Positions 20,522 to 31,924 of a stretch of DNA of 64,000 nucleotides are shown one piece after another (positions within the stretch are counted from its first letter, which is position 1; every line of letters begins with the position of its first letter). The DNA comes from Massariosphaeria phaeospora (Eukaryota > Ascomycota > Dothideomycetes > Pleosporales), in contig JAADJZ010000007.1 in the NCBI GenBank assembly GCA_011032825.1, forward strand, positions 930,001-994,000, given 5' to 3'. The position numbers were made by a program, and so were the translations under genes. The notes under the pieces were generated by a model. The model had not been told where the DNA came from. It made no database searches and worked only from the letters and a program-made list of their open reading frames with translations.

Positions 20522-21537
20522 TTACATGTCCTGCTGACCGTCGGAAAGTAGCCAATCTTTCGCTCTCTCGCCGTCTTCGCAGTACAGGTATACCCACCAT
20601 AGGTAAGCACCCGTGAACAGAGCTCCACCAATGATATTGCCCAAAGTCACAGGCAGTAAACACTTCCAGAAAAACATCCATACGCTCATCTCAGCGCCTA
20701 GCATCATAGCCAAGCTCCCCAAGTACATGTACTCGACTGTATGAGGGAACTCGATAGCCGTGCTAATGAAAAAAGGCAAGTGAAGGCCCAAAGCCTTCGA
20801 GATGCCGTCCTGGTTTTGCGAGCCGACAAACATAGCTAGGGTGACCAGATAACCGCAGCCGATAGCCTTGAGGAGAATGACATGCCATTTCGCGTGGATC
20901 ACCGTGCTGGTGATGAGAGATATAATGCCAGATTTGTACGGTTCGGGGGTGAGGGTTTGGGTCGCAACCGAGAAGACACTGGATACGAGAAGAGCGCCTG
21001 CAAGATTGCCGAGCCATGGAATCACAAGCGCGCGGAGGTATTGTATGGGTCGGCCACGACGAGAGAACGCCAGCATGGCCAGCCACATCGGGTAGCCAGT
21101 GAAGCTGAAGATCTCATTATTCTCAAAGCTCCGTCAAGTCAAATTTGGACTACCGCTTACAGTTCAGCTCCCACAAAGTAGATCAGGACGAGACCGACTG
21201 GGAAAGTGGCTCCCATTAGCATCTTCGGCAAGCCGGGGTTTGTCTCTTCTAATCCAGGCGATCCCTGGGACACTATAAGGGCAAATATGCCACCAAAAGA
21301 CAGCAAAAGTGCCCCAAATACATTCTTGAAAAAGGCCAGCTGGGTCGGTTCGTTCAGGTGGTGGAGCGCTGTTTCGAACGTCGATTGGGCAGCTTCCAAA
21401 GGGCTCAGAGCACCCGTTCGCGTGTTTTCGGTTTGCATATTTTCAAATAGAAGAAGCAATTGCTTGGGGGGTGCAGTGCCGTGACTTGATGCGAGTTGAT
21501 TTTGTACCACTGGGGTAGTAAGTGCTAGTCGAGTCAT
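20522..21537 (-). CDS. Formate/nitrite transporter (FNT) family channel, 2 exons
   Basis: Exons 21537-21161 and 21104-20522 flank a 56-bp intron (GTAAGC...TTCAG). The junction regenerates the FNT signature GAELFTG, which fixes the splice site. 319 residues, close to fungal NitA-type proteins. Hydrophobic helices alternate with conserved loops: FFKNVFGALLLSFGGIFALI, WLGNLAGALLVSSVF, KAIGCGYLVTLAMFVGSQNQ, and FPHTVEYMYLGSLAMM with the central-pore His. By family knowledge FNT proteins form pentameric channels for formate, nitrite or related small anions in the plasma membrane. The region after the central His (HTVEYMYL instead of the usual H-S/T-V-A-N-M) is divergent, so substrate is uncertain. 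No nitrate-assimilation gene is adjacent. Confidence 0.85.
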
Positions 21538-21712
21538 GATGAAGCGATGACGTCGGAGACCTTGAGTAGTGTCATCGATAACACAAGCCAGGGAAATTCA
21601 GACTTTCAATAGAAACTGATATGGCAGTGCACCGTGCCTTTAGTCGCACATGCTCGTGGAATCGCAGGGGTGTCGCGACGGCTGGTTTGTTGCACAGCGT
21701 TGGTTGTCATTA

Positions 21713-22765
21713 TCACAGCCGCCGATATAAGTGCATCTGAAACCTCATATTCTCCAACTCGATCGGATACCTCAACGTGGGTAATAGCCGGAACCACCTG
21801 GATTCGTCCTCGACTATCTTTTCCCAAGCTGCATCCGCCTCCTTGGCCCCGTCTCTCAGCAATGCGTGGTCAACAAGCCATTGCATCGGATACCTCTTCT
21901 TAGCACCGTTAAGACTCACGGCAGAGTAACTTCCTGGACTGTCCACGACAAGGAGAAGGGATCCAGGCCGAGCGCATCCCGTCAAGTTGAGCAGAAAGTT
22001 CTGTGTCCGAGACCGTGATGTTGAATAGAGTTCGTTTAAAGTGAACATGAGAGTAACTAGTCTGGCATCCTGGAACAGGGGTTGCATAACTGAAAAGTCT
22101 GTGGTTAGGATGTCATGCTGGTGGAAAGACGCGTGGAAAGTCTCGCGGCTGGCGAGAGGGAGATTTGCTGCTTGTGCGGCCGCAGAAGCGTACTGTGAAA
22201 CAGGTGGCGCGGTAGTTATGTTGTGCTTGAGGTTTTCTACGACAGCACTCCAGTTTGCTATGTCGATAGCTACGACGTCGGAGTGCAGCGCTCTTGTTTG
22301 ACCAGTCTCCGTATTGTGAAGTTGGCTCAGGAATCCCGCCAGAGCTACAATCTCAGCCCCGGCACCTCCTCCGAGGCACACGATCTTGTTCTGCTCGACG
22401 TCTGTCTCTAATGAGCCTTCAGCAGAGGGTACAAGGTGCTCTTTCAGGTCCGCAAAGACTTGCAGGTACGCGAGGGCCCGACTCGGACTCCATCTTGCGG
22501 CATATGTCTCTAGATATTCCTCCTTCCCGAATGCTGCTACAAAATCTCGGTTGTAGAGATGGCCTTTTACTTCTTGAAGCAATGGTTGGAAGTCTGAGAG
22601 TAAACGCTCGGAGAGAGAGATCCTGAAGATATCGAGCACAGGTTGAAGAAATTTGACCGGAACAGGGGGCGGGGATATCTGTTCTTGGCCCAAGCTCTCT
22701 CCGACAGACTTGAGTACCGGCTTTTTAGCAGGTTTTGTTGCCGATTTCGATTTCTGCGGGGCCAT
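21713..22765 (-). CDS. BMT6: 25S rRNA (uridine-N3)-methyltransferase, BMT6 family
   Basis: Single exon, 350 residues. Lys-rich nucleolar-type N-terminus (KSKSATKPAKKP), then a Rossmann SAM-dependent methyltransferase: motif I at about 128-141 (KIVCLGGGAGAEIVAL), an acidic end of strand 2 (SDVVAIDIANWS), and the FTLNELYSTS block that characterises the Bmt5/Bmt6-like fungal family. By homology to yeast Bmt6 it methylates one uridine of the large-subunit rRNA during ribosome biogenesis. It is divergently arranged with the next gene, with 188 bp between the two ATGs. Full length, no anomalies. Confidence 0.85.
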   Translation of the reverse strand: MAPQKSKSATKPAKKPVLKSVGESLGQEQISPPPVPVKFLQPVLDIFRISLSERLLSDFQPLLQEVKGHLYNRDFVAAFGKEEYLETYAARWSPSRALAYLQVFADLKEHLVPSAEGSLETDVEQNKIVCLGGGAGAEIVALAGFLSQLHNTETGQTRALHSDVVAIDIANWSAVVENLKHNITTAPPVSQYASAAAQAANLPLASRETFHASFHQHDILTTDFSVMQPLFQDARLVTLMFTLNELYSTSRSRTQNFLLNLTGCARPGSLLLVVDSPGSYSAVSLNGAKKRYPMQWLVDHALLRDGAKEADAAWEKIVEDESRWFRLLPTLRYPIELENMRFQMHLYRRL

Positions 22766-22953
22766 GTTACCGTCAGTTTGGGGGAGTTGAAGCTGCGAGA
22801 TGCAACAATCGCCGCCAAACTCGAGTTTGGCAATCGATAAGCGTAACGCGGAAATATCTCCGGCCTATCTCCGCGCCGACCTCGCACCTTGTTTAGAGAT
22901 GTTTCCGAATCCGAGAGACGTCGAGACGCACACGCACCTCCCCCCACCTCGCT

Positions 22954-23579
22954 ATGCGTTTGCCATACGTCCCAAATCCTCCGTCCTTTGACAATGAGGC
23001 GGATCAAGCTATTGTGGAACGAGTCAAGCAACGACGAGGCGACGCCGGCTTGCTAGAACTCGATCGTACGCTTCTTCATGCACCTGCAGTTGCGGATGGG
23101 TGGTGAGCATGAGCATACCCCGTAAACCTGCGCCCTGAAGGCCTTGTACTCACAAACTGGACAGGAACTCTTACCTAGGTGCGATTCGGACGCAAACCAC
23201 ACTCTCCACCTCGGTTCGGGAGACAGCTATATGCCGGGTTGCTATCTTGAATAAAGCGTGGTATGAATGGGAGCACCATGTCCCTTTGCTAAGAGCCTGC
23301 GCGGATATCACAGAGGAACACATCGACGCTGTTCGCTACTCGCTTCCACGTAAAATTAGCGAATCCGTTCTGGATGGGCAACACAGTGCCGTCATGGCGT
23401 ACTCGGATGCCATGACACTGGACGTCACTGTCCCGGATACCGTGTTTAAAGACTTGAAAAGGAATTTCTCGGATAAGGAGGTTGTCGAGATCACAGCCAC
23501 CATCGCGGCATACAATTGCGTGAGCCGATTTCTAGTGGCACTGGACGTCGGTGAACGCAATGGGGTGAAGAACCCTTGA
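22954..23579 (+). CDS. Carboxymuconolactone decarboxylase (CMD/AhpD-like) family protein, 2 exons
   Basis: Exons 22954-23102 and 23165-23579 with a 62-bp intron (GTGAGC...GACAG) encode 187 residues. The core LGAIRTQTTLSTSVRETAIC, then YEWEHHVPLLRACADITEEH, is the diagnostic CMD helix pair (E-T-A-I and Y-E-W-x-H-H). The peroxiredoxin-type CxxC of AhpD is absent, so a redox role is unlikely; these fungal CMD proteins are mostly of unknown function and often sit near metabolic genes. Start chosen as the first ATG giving a typical N-terminus (MRLPYVPNPPSFDN). Confidence 0.8.
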
Positions 23580-23681
23580 TTCAGGAATGCGCTGGCTCTT
23601 TTGAGTTTTCTCACGAGCATCATATCTCGAGTTCTCATGCATGTTCATCGTCATGTTCATTGGCATTTATGACCCAATTCT

Positions 23682-25737
23682 TTAACGTCCTTTTCGTCCG
23701 ACTTTAGGCATCCCCACTGGACTGGGCAAAATTGATCCAGGGCCCGGTTCCAAAGCGGTAGGTGGCTCAACGAAAATTCGTGGGCCGTGGTCTTGCGCGT
23801 CCATTTCATGGATCTTCGGCTCTACCCCCATCTCGATGATGTTTGGCTGCCCGTCCATCTCAAACTTTTTCTCCGCATCATTCGGAGCCTCTAAGATCAT
23901 TCTCGCAGCTAACTCGTGCTTTCCAATAGACTCTAACTCGTGCTTTCCAGCAGACTCTAGCTCGTGCTTTGCCTCGGAATCTAGCTCGTCTAGGCTGCCC
24001 GTTTTGCCGTGATGGTGATAGGTCACCGTCTGTGCCGAGGTGGGAGAGGTTGTGCGCACGCCGAGGTCTATGGACTCTTTCTTATTTTTGCGCCGTTTAC
24101 GGGTATAGAAGAATGTTGCGAGTGCGATAGAAAAGACCGCTACGGCGACGCCTATGGCTATACCGGCGATAGCTCCCGTACCAAGACCATTCTTACCGCT
24201 ATCCCCCGCAGTTCCACCGAGTCCGCTATCGTTTGATGTATCGTTCACGGAACGGATGGGAATAACATTGGCTTTGTTAGTGCTAGAATCCCAGACACAA
24301 GGCCATACGGAGAAGTTGCCGCGTTCGTAGTCTGCCACAAGATATGCTTCTTGAAGAAAGGCTCGACCAAGCCTGTACAAAGTTTCGTTTGCTGCCCGTC
24401 TGAGCGGGAAGTAGTATACCGAGTTCTCAGCGTGTGGCCACGAAAGATTGAGGTTGAAAGCCGAGTAAGGAAGTGTGACTGATACGGCCTTGTCGGTAGC
24501 GGATGGCGGAAGATCAGGCGAAAGTGTGATTGTAATACTCGGATTGAGTCGCAAGAGAACTGCGTGCTGTGTGGAGTTGAGGATATACAAATTGGTCGTT
24601 GCATTCCACGATAACCCAAAGGCTGCTTCAAAAGCTTTGCATACGGATTCAGGTAGCCAGAGGTGAGGGACGGTGGAGTCGATAAGAGCATAAATCCCGT
24701 CCTCCAGTAGCTTACTTTCAGACGTTGACGACGTGCTGTTGCTGCTCCGGATGGAAGATATACCGACTAGGAGGTCACGTTCCACATCCGTATAGAGGGG
24801 GAATGTCAAGTCTGGCGAGACTCCCTTTGGGACTTCGAACCGCGAGGTGTCGAACCCACCGAACACCAACGATCCGAAGATCCCGTTCAAACCTGCTATA
24901 GTGTTAGAATGAGTGCAAAGACGTCGAACCACATCTGCGTCTTCATATGCCAGACATACGAAATGTTTGCACATAAAATACAAAACACGAAGACTAGGAC
25001 GTACGATATTGGGCACCTGCAGTGTAAGCCCAAGACACGCTTGGTATGCTGCCCTGAGATTTCAGCGTCTGGATCAAACTCAACTGTGGACTGTTTGGGA
25101 GAGACGTGAAATTAGTCGGGCGCGGATTCAATCCCAACACCCCTAGCCAGGAGAAGTGGGTGTCTCCAATTCCCGCAACGATGGAGTGTTCCACGATGGG
25201 TCCTCCGGAGCCTTGCCAGCCTAGGGTCACAGAGTCGAACCCGAAATCACCGAACACTTCGAAGTCAAGATTGGTCTTGACCCCGATCTCGAAGATCGAA
25301 TTTGGAACCCACGTGAGGGACTTGTCTGGATTAAAAATGCCTCCACGACTTTCTGCGCAGTTGCTAGGAGCATCCGCCGGACAACCTTGATCGTAGACCA
25401 CCCATGTGGACGTTGAGGCGGTGGAAGGAAGAACGCGAACATCTTGTGGTCGATTACCGACTTGAATAGCGAACGAAGACCAGGGACCGTCGTTGCCCTC
25501 CCAGTACTGTGATACACTATTATTTTATCAACCTATGTCATATTGATCATACTAATGGGCATACCTAGCGACGATCGGTACAGTAATAGTTGTGTTGATG
25601 TTTTGGCTACGCGCTATCATTGCCGCAACACTTCCAGAATCGGCCCTCGCATGATGGCTCCCCACCAAAGCATGCGCTGTCCCTTCCAGGAAAAGCAGCG
25701 AACAGAATATACGGCCGAAACGCCCGGAGGCTTTCAT
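23682..25737 (-). CDS. Membrane-anchored aspartic-protease-like protein (A1 fold), 3 exons
   Basis: Exons 25737-25565, 25516-25005 and 24892-23682 (introns 48 and 112 bp) give 631 residues. Signal peptide at 7-24 (FGRIFCSLLFLEGTAHA). The pepsin fold begins at YWEGNDGPWSSFAIQVG; the first catalytic D-T-G is replaced by P-S-T-A-S (VRVLPSTASTSTWVV). The second lobe keeps Asp300 in LIDSTVPHLWLP. A single membrane helix (about 467-491) precedes RKRRKNK and a 110-residue cytosolic tail with three KHELES/A repeats. Several N-glycosylation sequons. By family knowledge such fungal proteins are predicted peptidase A1; loss of one catalytic Asp argues for a non-proteolytic, perhaps receptor-like, role. 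It is divergent from the large repeat protein gene at 26473. Confidence 0.8.
23885..23975 (-). repeat. Three coding tandem units in the protease-like cytosolic tail
   Basis: A 24-27-bp unit (CTCTAACTCGTGCTTTCCA on the plus strand) is repeated three times and encodes EAKHELES-AGKHELES-IGKHELAA. Charged heptad-like repeats in the cytosolic tail. Confidence 0.65.
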
Positions 25738-26472
25738 AACGCAGAAATATACGCACAAACAGAAAAGAAAGCTTGCGGTAGTGAAACGGATGGGGCAGGC
25801 TTCTCACGAGGACTCGTCTTCAAAAAACCTTGTGTCGCCGGATTTCGAGCGCAATGATGGCTGGTCAAAACACGACGAAGAAGAACATGGGACAGTCAGC
25901 AGGTCTTTAATTACAACGATACTCCTATCGACCGTGCATCCCGATAGCACCAGGGTAGCATTGCCGTGATTCAGCTCGGCGAGGTAGGAGGGTAGGGGAA
26001 TCGATCTGGAACTTGCAGATCCAGGTCGACGGAGCCGCCGGAAATTCTGTAAATCGACTACTTTTCATGCAGACTGTTCTAGCCTTCCAGGCATGGTGAA
26101 CTAGCCCGGTACAGTAAACAGTGTTGGTGGAAGATTCTATAATTGGGCGGGCTGATGAGGCTTACTGAGCGCACTAGGACACACGCTAATCCCGAGGTTG
26201 ACTGAAGCCCTGGACCTTAAGCAAGCCACCACAACAACATCCCGTTTCTTGCGCCTTCATGCGCTCTCAACAGCTTCGCTTAATGATGGCAATGGTCCGA
26301 TCAGCTGTGATGCAGCCACTTTCTGCGCGGAACCTCGTCAGTGGTAGCGCAGTGGCTGGGCATGATCCTCCTGAAGTCCAGGTTATTACATCTGAACAGT
26401 GGCCAGCAGGCGCATCAAAGTCGGTGTGTCCAGAGGCTGGTTATTCACATCAGTGGCGATCATATCTGCATC
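25738..26472. other. Divergent promoter region, 0.73 kb
   Basis: Separates two divergent surface-protein genes (the protease-like protein on the minus strand and the repeat protein on the plus strand). No further gene seen; open frames here are short and lack motifs. Confidence 0.4.
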
Positions 26473-29400
26473 ATGGGTAGCAATTGGCTTTTCTCTGCTT
26501 TGCTGTCTTCCATCATTGCCTTCTCCTCCTTTACTGATGCGGAGGTTAGACCCAGGCATAGAGTTGCTCCTCGGCAAGGTATAGTGAAATCTTATTTATC
26601 TTAAACCCTACTGCTCGACGAGCTGATGGGAAAAACACACTCGGCATACCAATTGCCCACATGGGTCCTGAGTGTACACCAGCTGCTAGAGAGTTGGTAT
26701 GCTCCGTCAGACTAACTTTATGTCATGTTTTGAAGCAACTCGCATGATAAAATCAGAACAGTCGTGTAGCTAATACAATAACATATAGCAATTTCGAATT
26801 CCACCGTACCATCAACTACATCCATCTCAGCTACGACAACAAGCAATACGCTCACAGCTGGAACATCAAGCAATACGACCACAGCTGGAACATCAAGCAG
26901 TACTACCACAGCTGGAACATCAAGCAATACTACCATAACTGGAACATCAAGCAATACTACCACAGCTAGAACATCTACCATTACTTCCGCCTCAAACGCG
27001 TCATGTCCGACGACGTATGCACCAGATTACCCCGTTACCTATCTCCCTAAAGAGTTGAACTGTGAATGGCATCAAAGTAGTGAGGCTGCCGGTGGGTGGT
27101 ATGCACAAGTTTCGGATTCATGCCTACGTGATTACTGTGCTTCAACGTTCAACCGGATCGCCGAAAGCATTGAGCTCGAATCTTCTACTTCTTGGGTAAC
27201 GACGACGCGGACATTTTACCAAGGACTTTTCCGGACGGAAAGCACTGCAGAGGTGCTTACAGGGTATTCGTATTGGACTACGACAGTTACTCGTAGGTCG
27301 ACTTTTGTATTCTTTCTAGTGGCGATCTAAGGCACTAAGATTGTACACAGATCCACAATTTTTCGCAAGAGCTGCCACTCCGCCAGCTCCCTGTTGCAGC
27401 AATTGTTTCTTGATGGCTAGTACAGTCCATCTGTTCTACTGGCCCGCCAGCACTTCCGTACCAACGCCCGTTATAACTGGTCTGCCTGCGCATGCCACAG
27501 CGCAAGTATCAGCCCTGCCAGTAGAGGGTTCCGGGATATACATCGACAAGAATAACTTCACCTTCGTCTCTCCTAGCATATATGTTGGCTTTACCACTCT
27601 CTACGCAACGAATATGTGTGGTACTGTTGGCACGGCGCTGGCGGACACGACCATAGCTTTCAATCCTTCTGAGATTTCTTCACTACGGAATTGGGAACAG
27701 ACTATAGCAACGGTTTGCCAAGTCAGCGGCGCGGTCACTTTCGGAACCACCTCTACGAACTCATATACAAACACCCTTCCAGTCTGGTACACACCGCCCC
27801 CGAGACCATTGGCATACTCAGACATAGCCCAGAATTGCTCGACGATCGAGGGCTATAAGTACTTCCCTGATCATTTCCAGAACGACAGCGATGACAAAAA
27901 TGGTATGTGGACTAGCTACCCAAACATATCACTATCTAGCCCAGGATCTAGAACTAGCCCCGTCGAGTTCTTCATAGTCTTTCAGAAAAACATATATGCT
28001 AACCCTAAGAATAGATCCTTGTCATCCAGTTATCGCCATCCCAGACCGTATAAGACAACTGCAACCGGAGTGGAACCAGTGTATTCCTGAAGCCGGCGTT
28101 GGTGGTTTCTACGATCCCCCACAGACACTACATCAGGGCAGTGTGCTCGTACCAACGGCCTCATCTAGACCGAGCAGTCCTACCGCGGCGCCAGTGACGA
28201 GGGTTCCCGCACTACCAGCGCAAACACCAGACCCTAAACCCCCTGTGTCAACCAAGAACGGGCCACCTGACCCAGCTCCGTCACCAAATAGTCCAGCTCC
28301 GCCAAATTCACCGCCACCAAACCAGCCTCAGCCAAATCAACCTGCACCAAACCAGCCTCAACCAAATCAACCTGCACCAAACCAGCCTCAACCAAATCAA
28401 CCTCCGCCAGTTCAGCCTCAGCCAAATCAACCTAATGCTCCGGCACCAAACCAACCGGCTCCGGCACCTGGTTCATCGACAACGATCGTCATCACGCGCC
28501 CTCCACCCCCTCCATCCCCTCCCATCAATTTTCCAAACCCAGACCATCCCAACAATCCGCCAAATAATCCACCTCCCCCACCACCACCAGTCATCACTCT
28601 CGGCCCACCACCTCCGAGTCCCGGGCGACCATCTGCACCAAACCAAGTCCTCACTCTAATCCCCACTGTCATCCCCCAACCTCCGTCTAACCCACAATCT
28701 CCATCGAATCCACAGTCCCCATCTAACCCACAGCCTCCATCCGACCCCCAGAATCCGCCTTCGCCCCAGAACCCCAATGCACACCCGAACCCGGTCGCAG
28801 CCCCTCCACCCTCGGCAACAGTCGTCATAATCGGCAGCCAGACGCTCTCCGCCGGCCAAACCCTCATTATCGGCGGCACAACGAGCACGCTCGCAAACGG
28901 GCAAACAACGGTAGTTTCCGGCACCCAACTCGTGCTCGATCCCCAAGCGACGCGCGTCATCATCGACCACACCTCAACCGTCGACCTACCGCCCGCCATC
29001 CCCGCCGCGCCCACGCCAGCAAATATCCCTGTGGTGCTCACCGTCGGCGACCAGACCATCACCGCACGACCCTTCGAGCCCGTCGTCGTGGGCGGCCAGA
29101 CGTTGCAGCCTGGGTCCTCGATCGTGGTGCACGGCACAACGCTCAGTCTTGGGCAGGATGGGTCGCATGTCGTCGTCGCTGGGAGAACGGTCGTGCTGAA
29201 TCCGGGGCCTGGAGCAACTGCTGCGCCGGCTGTTTTTACCGTAGGAGACGAGGTTGTCACCGTTCCGAGTCAGGGTCAGGGCCAGGGTTCCGGACCGATT
29301 ACCATTGGAGGGCAGACGCTGGTTGCGGGATCGAGCATCGTGGTCGATGGGACAACCGTCTCGCTCGCCTCTGACGCATCTACAGTCCTCATAAACGGGA

Positions 29401-30221
29401 CTCCGGTCCCGCTGACCCCAGCAGCTCAAGGCAGTTCTGGACCGACGGTCCTCACAGTTGGCGACGAGACCATCACTATTCCACCCCACGCCCCAGGCCC
29501 AATAACAATCGGCTCACAGATCCTGACACCAGGCTCCAGCATCGTAGTCTCCGGCACGACCATCTCGCTCGCACCCGACGCCTCTACGGTCCTCGTAAAC
29601 GGGACTCCAGTTCCGCTAAACCCAGCAGCTCAAGCCACTTCCGGACCCACGGTCCTCACAGTCGGCGACCAGACCATCACCATCCCACCCCACGCCCCAG
29701 GCGGCCCCCTAACAATCGGCTCGCAGACCCTAACGCCCGGCTCTAGCATCGTCCTATCCGGCACAACCATCTCGCTCGCCCCCGACGCGTCCACAATCCT
29801 CGTAAACGGGACGCCCATCCCCCTGACTCCCGGCTCGCAAGCCACGCCCGGTCCGCTAGTGATTACGCTCGACGGCACAACGCTGACTGCGAACTTGCTG
29901 ACACAATTCGTGTTCGGCAGTTCGACGTTGAGTGTGGGTGGGCCGGCAGTTACGGTGTCGGGGACGACGTATACTCTGACGACGAATGCGCAGGGGAGTA
30001 CGGTGTTGATTGCGGGGACGGCGGGAGCGACGGCGGCGGCGAGTGCGAGCGCGACGACGACGCCAAGGGGAGAGCTGAGGGCGCAGGACGCGAGTGGGAG
30101 TCCGGTTGCGCCGGCAGGGCCGGGGAACACTGGGGAGAGTATTGGAGGTGTTGGCGCATTGAGTGTGGGGCGGTTTTGTTGGAGTATTGTGGTTTTTGGG
30201 ACCGTGTTGGGTATGACATAG
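26473..30221 (+). CDS. Large secreted Pro-rich/repeat cell-surface protein, 4 exons
   Basis: Exons 26473-26578, 26789-27292, 27351-27902 and 28015-30221 (introns 210, 58 and 112 bp; all phase 1) join to 1122 residues. Signal peptide at the start (WLFSALLSSIIAFSSF). Then Thr-rich AGTSSNTTT repeats, a Cys-containing ectodomain, a Pro/Gln/Asn region (NQPQPNQPAPNQP units), and six copies of a roughly 65-residue module (TVGDQTITIPPHAPG, then TIGSQTLTPGSSIV and GTTISLAPDASTVLVNGTP). The C-terminus (LSVGRFCWSIVVFGTVLGM) is hydrophobic, consistent with a GPI-attachment signal. Inference: wall-anchored adhesin or structural mannoprotein with a beta-rich repeat domain. Exons 1-2 junction is the least certain. 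Confidence 0.75.
28300..28460 (+). repeat. Proline/asparagine/glutamine-coding tandem repeats
   Basis: Short units such as CCAAACCAGCCTCAACCAAA recur in tandem and encode PNQPQPNQPA. In frame within the large surface protein; probably an extended, flexible stalk. Confidence 0.8.
29020..29860 (+). repeat. Coding repeats of about 200 bp (65-residue modules)
   Basis: Successive modules of the large surface protein. The two central copies (about 29435-29635 and 29640-29850) are the most alike at DNA level, with long shared blocks such as CGGTCCTCACAGT and CCACCCCACGCCCCAGGC, suggesting recent unequal exchange. Confidence 0.75.
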
Positions 30222-30408
30222 ACGAAAAAGGAGACTACCTGTAGATTGTAGATACTAGATGCAAGTTAGTAGATTCACCAACTAGATTATTTATGACTTC
30301 ACACTGTATCCATTATAAGCTTGGATACGTCAGATTCCCAGCATGGCTCTACCTAAGCGCTGAATCCCTGCCTGTTCCTCCTGGCTCACCAACCCCTCTG
30401 CAAACCCC

Positions 30409-31206
30409 TCAAACATTCTTGCTGCGCATAATCTTCCTCCTCTGGCTCAGCATATGCGTAAACAGCATATAAAACCCCGGTACATAACTCGCCAACGCCC
30501 CATACAGCACCCATCCAAACTTCTGATCCAGCTTCTCAGCCTGCGGAATCGCCTTATAGATGAGCCACGTCTCGCTCGCGACGCCAACAGGATATAGCAC
30601 GAGGAACGTGTTGTATCTGCACCATGCAACTGTCAGTAAACTTTCCAGGGACTGAATTGAGCCCGGCAACCATACCTCAACCACGTCCACAGCCGCGGAA
30701 CCCCGAATCCGCTCAGCGCAAACACAAAGTACGAGTAGCGGATCACCTCGGTGACGCTCCACGCAACCAGCATGCTGCTGTACGCAGGGCTGTACCGCGT
30801 CGTCTGCGGGAAATGGTACGCGATGCCCCAGACGAGCAGGAAGCGGCTGGCGACTTGCATGAGCGTGGTGAGCAGCGGTGCACGAACGACGCCTGAAATA
30901 TATTGTCAGCTCGATTTCTGCTGGACTACAGTACAGTACGAGTCGGCGTGGTTGAGGGGGTCCCGTACCGAGCAGCGAATGCAACACCTCCAGGCCCGCC
31001 AGACTCTGCGTCAGGCGGGCGAACCGCTCAGTGCCCTCGTACACCTTCCCTGAGGTTGCGCCCTGGGCGCTGCCGATCACGGCGACGCGGCCGAGGACCG
31101 AGAGCCATAGCAGCGCGGAGAAGAAGTTGTACGCGAGCAGGTATGTGGTGTTGAGCGTGGAAGCTGCGGGCTTCGGCCTCGTTTGCGCTTGGGGTTTCGG
31201 CGGCAT
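30409..31206 (-). CDS. PHS1: Very-long-chain 3-hydroxyacyl-CoA dehydratase (PHS1/HACD), 3 exons
   Basis: Exons 31206-30969, 30892-30676 and 30616-30409 (introns 76 and 59 bp) encode 220 residues, matching the usual size. Start at ATG 31206 (MPPKPQ) rather than the longer open frame. Multi-pass ER enzyme of fatty-acid elongation that dehydrates 3-hydroxyacyl-CoA. Catalytic pair in the motif LYPVGVASE: Tyr160 and Glu167, with the seven-residue spacing of yeast Phs1 Tyr149/Glu156. Other conserved blocks: YLLAYNFFSALLWLSVL, LEVLHSLLGVVRAP, QVASRFLLVWGI, WSVTEVIRYSYF. The C-terminal RRKIMRSKNV is a dilysine-like basic tail. Essential in yeast by family knowledge. Confidence 0.93.
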   Translation of the reverse strand: MPPKPQAQTRPKPAASTLNTTYLLAYNFFSALLWLSVLGRVAVIGSAQGATSGKVYEGTERFARLTQSLAGLEVLHSLLGTGPPQPRRLVLYCSPAEIELTIYFRRRSCTAAHHAHASRQPLPARLGHRVPFPADDAVQPCVQQHAGCVERHRGDPLLVLCVCAERIRGSAAVDVVEVWLPGSIQSLESLLTVAWCRYNTFLVLYPVGVASETWLIYKAIPQAEKLDQKFGWVLYGALASYVPGFYMLFTHMLSQRRKIMRSKNV

Positions 31207-31924
31207 GGCTGGGTGGGTGGGCGGTATAGCAGTGGAAGGTGCTGTCCAGGGTTGAAGTGTGGAGGGAGCCAGGCAGCCAGGCAGCCAGGCAGTCGGTGGT
31301 GGCCTGTCAAGCTCCGACGTCCAAGCTGGGCGATTGGCTGGCAACATTGTGCCTGAGACTTGCTTGGCACCGAGTTCAGAGCCCCGGTTAACGCCGAGAT
31401 GATCTCATCGTGGATCGATAAAGAGCTCTGCTTCGAATAGATTGCTGCGTGCAATTCCCAGTTTCTACAAGGAAACCTCTTTCACAATTCAAGCTCCATG
31501 TCATGTCAGCGAAGAGAGTCCATCCTTTGCAAGCGTCACATATCAATTGCCCAGAAGCTTCTGATAGATAATAGTGGTAAAGTATAATGCTAATTGTTAG
31601 CCATATACGCAAGCTCCTAGTACGTTTTCCTCTAATTCTAATCATATCCTGGCTTCTAGTCCAAGCCTACCACCATGGACCTCCTCTGTTAGAATCACAT
31701 CCAGATTTTGCCCAGAACCCATTAGACACAAGGCTCTGCAGCTCAACAGCCCAAACGTCTCCCTGGGGCAAAGGAAAAGGATTCATTATCTTTATGAGAG
31801 CCAGAAAAGCGCGTGAAGAATGCCGTTAATGGGTGGGTATCGCTGAAAATGCCGCATAACTAAGTGGTACCGAAAAAACGAGAGGTTATGCTGAATCTGT
31901 TTAGAGATGTGGACGTGTTACCGA
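31207..31924. other. Intergenic, 0.7 kb, with a short octamer repeat
   Basis: Promoter and leader of PHS1 and 3' flank of the RING gene. Three tandem AGCCAGGC octamers at about 31267-31292 lie about 60 bp upstream of the PHS1 ATG. No gene seen. Confidence 0.45.

Noticed and set aside
28427..29260. 277-codon minus-strand frame opposite the large surface protein
   Set aside because: It is a composition shadow of the plus-strand repeats; Gly/Trp/Thr-rich without motifs, while the plus strand has signal peptide, introns and modular repeats.
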